NCBI GenBank assembly: GCA_964507405.1
Contig: CAZDPJ010000006.1
Location: forward strand, 1-64,000
DNA length: 64,000 nt
Reading direction: 5' to 3'
Source: UMGS75 sp964507405
GTDB taxonomy: Bacteria > Bacillota_I > Bacilli_A > ML615J-28 > CAG-313
The notes beneath the pieces were generated by a model. The model saw only the letters and a list, made by a program, of their open reading frames with translations, was not told the origin of the DNA and ran no database searches. How positions within the stretch are numbered: position 1 is the first letter of the stretch; each line of letters begins with the position of its first letter. This document shows positions 61,752 through 64,000 of the stretch, piece after piece. The translations under genes and the position numbers were made by a program.

Positions 61752-64000
61752 ATGAGAAAAATTAAAAGAATTTTATTTTTTACAATTTTCTTTGTTACTT
61801 TATGTTGTTCAATACATTTAAATGTATCTGCTTCAACAAAAAGTGATAATGGAAATGGTGAGTGGACACCAGGAAAAGCAGAAACGGTTGATGTATTTGG
61901 AATGGAACATTCAAGTATATGGGGAAAAGCTAATGATAATAAACCACAACATATTAATTTGTTAACAATGAAAACAGATGGATATTCATCTAAACTTGTA
62001 ACTTGGTCTGTAGTTGATGGAAATAAAAAATATACTAGACAATATTTAGATGACATTGCAAGTGATTATGAAAAAACACACCCTGGATGGATTGTAGTTG
62101 GAGGAATTAATGCTGACCAATATACTACTGGTTTTGGAAGTGATATTGCTTCTGGTTCTGCCTACTTTACACCACAAACATATTATCCACTAATTATGGA
62201 TGGTGAATCAAGAATACCAATTACTTTCACTAATATTACTAATATGCATGTTGGTTTCGCGAATAATGGTAGTGAAAATTCTCTAGTTCCATCAAGTACA
62301 ATAAGAAGCTTTGTCTTAACAATTGTTGATGAGAATAAAAAAGAAATAGCTAAATTTGATATTGATAACATAAATCAATCTCCATCAAATAATGAAACAA
62401 CAGTATGGTCTACATATATATCCATTTCAAAAGATAATACTTATGTAGAACAAAACATTGATAGTGAAAACTCTGTTTATGTAGTTGAAAACCCTGAACT
62501 TGCATATATGAATAACAGTTCAAACTATAGTTCAGGAGTAGATTCTGTATTTGGAAAAGGAACAATTTCAAAAGTAACTAAAAATGTAACTCTAAAGTCT
62601 AATCAATTTGCAATTGAAACAACCAACGAAGAAGTAATTAATGCTTTATCAGTAGGTACAAGAATAATAGTAGATGCAGAATGGGTTAGTGAAGAATTAA
62701 ATAATGTTGAAGCATCAACTGGATATCACTCTGTTCATCGTATGAATGGTGTTGATCAACCTTTAGTTCATACTAGTTATGATGGCAATAGATATAGTAG
62801 AGCAATCGTTGGTAAAAAAGCTGATGGAACATATGTATTATTAACAGTCGATGTTGCTACAGACCCTAATGACTTAACAATTAGATACGCAGGAATGGGA
62901 TTTGATGAATGTAATGCTTTATTAAAACATTATGGTGTTGTTGAAGCATATCAAATGGATGGCGGTGGTTCTGTAACAAGTATGTACCGTGATGAAAAAG
63001 GTGAATTTGTGATTAGTAACTACCCTAGAGATGGTATACGCGCAAATATGACCGCATTATTATTTGTTGTTCGTGACCCTGAAGTTAAAGCTGATACTAA
63101 TTATCATAGTGTAACTTTAAAGAAAACAACAAATCTTGTTGAAGAAGCAACAATTGAAAATGTAGTTGTTAAAGTAAATGGAAAAGATTATAATTTTAAT
63201 AATAATGAATTGACAATTGATGGATTAAATGAAAATACTAAATATAACTTAACTCTAGAATATGGTGTAGTATTAAATGATAATTCTAAAAAAATGACTA
63301 AATCTATTGAAGTAACCACTAAGGAATATGAAGGCATAAGTCCTAAATTTGAAGTGCTAAATATTAACAAAACATCTTTTGATGTAAGTATGGAACCAAA
63401 TGAATTAATCAGAAATGTTAAAGTTGTAATAAATGGTGATGCGACTGATTTTGTAAATAATAAAGCAGAACTTAAAAATTTAATTTTAGATACTGAATAT
63501 AATTTAGTAATTGAATATGATATATATGATGAAGTTACTTCTAATTTATATCATCGAAAAAATTCAGAATTAAAAGCAAAAACATTAAGTTATGAAATAC
63601 CTACTATTACTGAATTTAAACTAGTTAAAGAATATACTAATAAAGTAAATCTTCAATATGCATATAAAGATGAAGATGGAGTAGTTACAAAAGCGGTAAT
63701 TGTTTGTAATGGTCAAGAAATAAAAACATTAAAACTAAAACAAGGCTTAGAACAAGTAACTGACCTAGATTTAGAAAATAACTCATATGAGTTAAAAATA
63801 GTGTTAACATATACTGCTTTAGAAGATGAATTTGAAGTAGAAAGTAATATTCTTTCTTTAGGTAATACCCCTAAACCTACATATAATATTGAATATATCT
63901 TAGATGGTGGAACTCTTCCAGATGGTGTAAGTTATACATATGAAGAAGGAAAAGGACTAGAAAGTCTTCCTACTCCATCAAAAGAAGGATATACTTTCCT
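61752..64000 (+). CDS. Secreted phosphodiester-glycosidase (NAGPA-like) protein, truncated by window end
   Basis: About 749 codons are visible and the frame is still open at 64000. A signal peptide (RKIKRILFFTIFFVTLCC, cleavage near ASA) precedes a NAGPA-type domain with VVGGINADQY (about 115-125) and the hallmark MDGGGSVTSMY (about 397-407). Then come fibronectin-like segments (about 455-690) and the start of an InlB-type B repeat (YILDGGTLPDG, LPTPSKEGYTF) at the end. NAGPA-domain proteins cleave sugar-phosphodiester bonds; the substrate in this organism is unknown. GAGGA precedes ATG 61752. Confidence 0.85.
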   Translation, partial: MRKIKRILFFTIFFVTLCCSIHLNVSASTKSDNGNGEWTPGKAETVDVFGMEHSSIWGKANDNKPQHINLLTMKTDGYSSKLVTWSVVDGNKKYTRQYLDDIASDYEKTHPGWIVVGGINADQYTTGFGSDIASGSAYFTPQTYYPLIMDGESRIPITFTNITNMHVGFANNGSENSLVPSSTIRSFVLTIVDENKKEIAKFDIDNINQSPSNNETTVWSTYISISKDNTYVEQNIDSENSVYVVENPELAYMNNSSNYSSGVDSVFGKGTISKVTKNVTLKSNQFAIETTNEEVINALSVGTRIIVDAEWVSEELNNVEASTGYHSVHRMNGVDQPLVHTSYDGNRYSRAIVGKKADGTYVLLTVDVATDPNDLTIRYAGMGFDECNALLKHYGVVEAYQMDGGGSVTSMYRDEKGEFVISNYPRDGIRANMTALLFVVRDPEVKADTNYHSVTLKKTTNLVEEATIENVVVKVNGKDYNFNNNELTIDGLNENTKYNLTLEYGVVLNDNSKKMTKSIEVTTKEYEGISPKFEVLNINKTSFDVSMEPNELIRNVKVVINGDATDFVNNKAELKNLILDTEYNLVIEYDIYDEVTSNLYHRKNSELKAKTLSYEIPTITEFKLVKEYTNKVNLQYAYKDEDGVVTKAVIVCNGQEIKTLKLKQGLEQVTDLDLENNSYELKIVLTYTALEDEFEVESNILSLGNTPKPTYNIEYILDGGTLPDGVSYTYEEGKGLESLPTPSKEGYTF

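Overview
This window is a very AT-rich bacterial chromosome segment centred on the replication origin of a low-GC Firmicute (Bacilli or Erysipelotrichia-like, on the Mollicutes side of the phylum). The order rpmH-rnpA-yidC-jag on the left arm and dnaA-dnaN-S4 protein-gyrB-gyrA-serS on the right arm is the classic Firmicute oriC neighbourhood. DnaA boxes lie upstream of dnaA and again between dnaA and dnaN, and most genes point away from that spot on both arms. Promoters are mostly textbook SigA types with a 17-base spacer, ribosome sites are AGGAGG/GAGGTG-like, and UGA is used as a stop, so the code is standard rather than the mycoplasma code. Several genes found only in endospore formers (yabG, bofA, gerQ, cwlJ, spoVT, plus spoVG) indicate a sporulating lineage despite the mycoplasma-like base composition.

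Left arm, read leftward from the origin: a hypothetical membrane protein, rpmH-rnpA-yidC-jag, a candidate small RNA on the opposite strand, mnmE, asnS behind a T-box leader, then two rightward genes (a Na/Pi-symporter-like protein and a two-TM protein). Next come dnaX (with a very large coiled-coil insertion)-ybaB-recR. A six-gene operon at 14.2-23.7 kb follows: a CUT1-type ABC importer, its binding lipoprotein, a staphylococcal-nuclease-type lipoprotein and a large OB-fold lipoprotein. Downstream on the same strand are two tandem NrnA-like DHH phosphoesterases, surE and bofA. Together these look like a route from extracellular nucleic acid to nucleosides; this is inference. Further left are rpoE (delta subunit), rsmA-yabG-ispE-ycxB-like, spoVG with a CcpA-type cre site in its promoter, a lipoprotein with 15 Cys-pair repeats, and split transketolase-prs. 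At the left edge are tandem promoters and the boxA-bearing leader of an rRNA operon that runs out of the window.

Right arm, read rightward: dnaA-dnaN, then a leftward plasmid-type ParA/ribbon-helix-helix pair, a 1.3 kb non-coding extremely AT-rich gap, S4 protein-gyrB-gyrA (no recF), and serS behind a T-box. Then come a HIT protein, GDPD, the gerQ-cwlJ germination pair, a CopZ-like Cys-rich protein overlapping ppa, fhs-folD-pth-mfd-spoVT, fba, a divergent glycosyltransferase and a secreted phosphodiester-glycosidase-like protein truncated by the window end.

The most interesting items are the nuclease/ABC-importer operon, the plasmid-like partition pair with its AT-rich neighbour at oriC, the unassigned ~100-nt RNA with its own promoter and terminator, the enlarged DnaX, and the spore genes in so AT-rich a genome. 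No tRNA, complete rRNA, CRISPR array or insertion sequence was seen inside the window.
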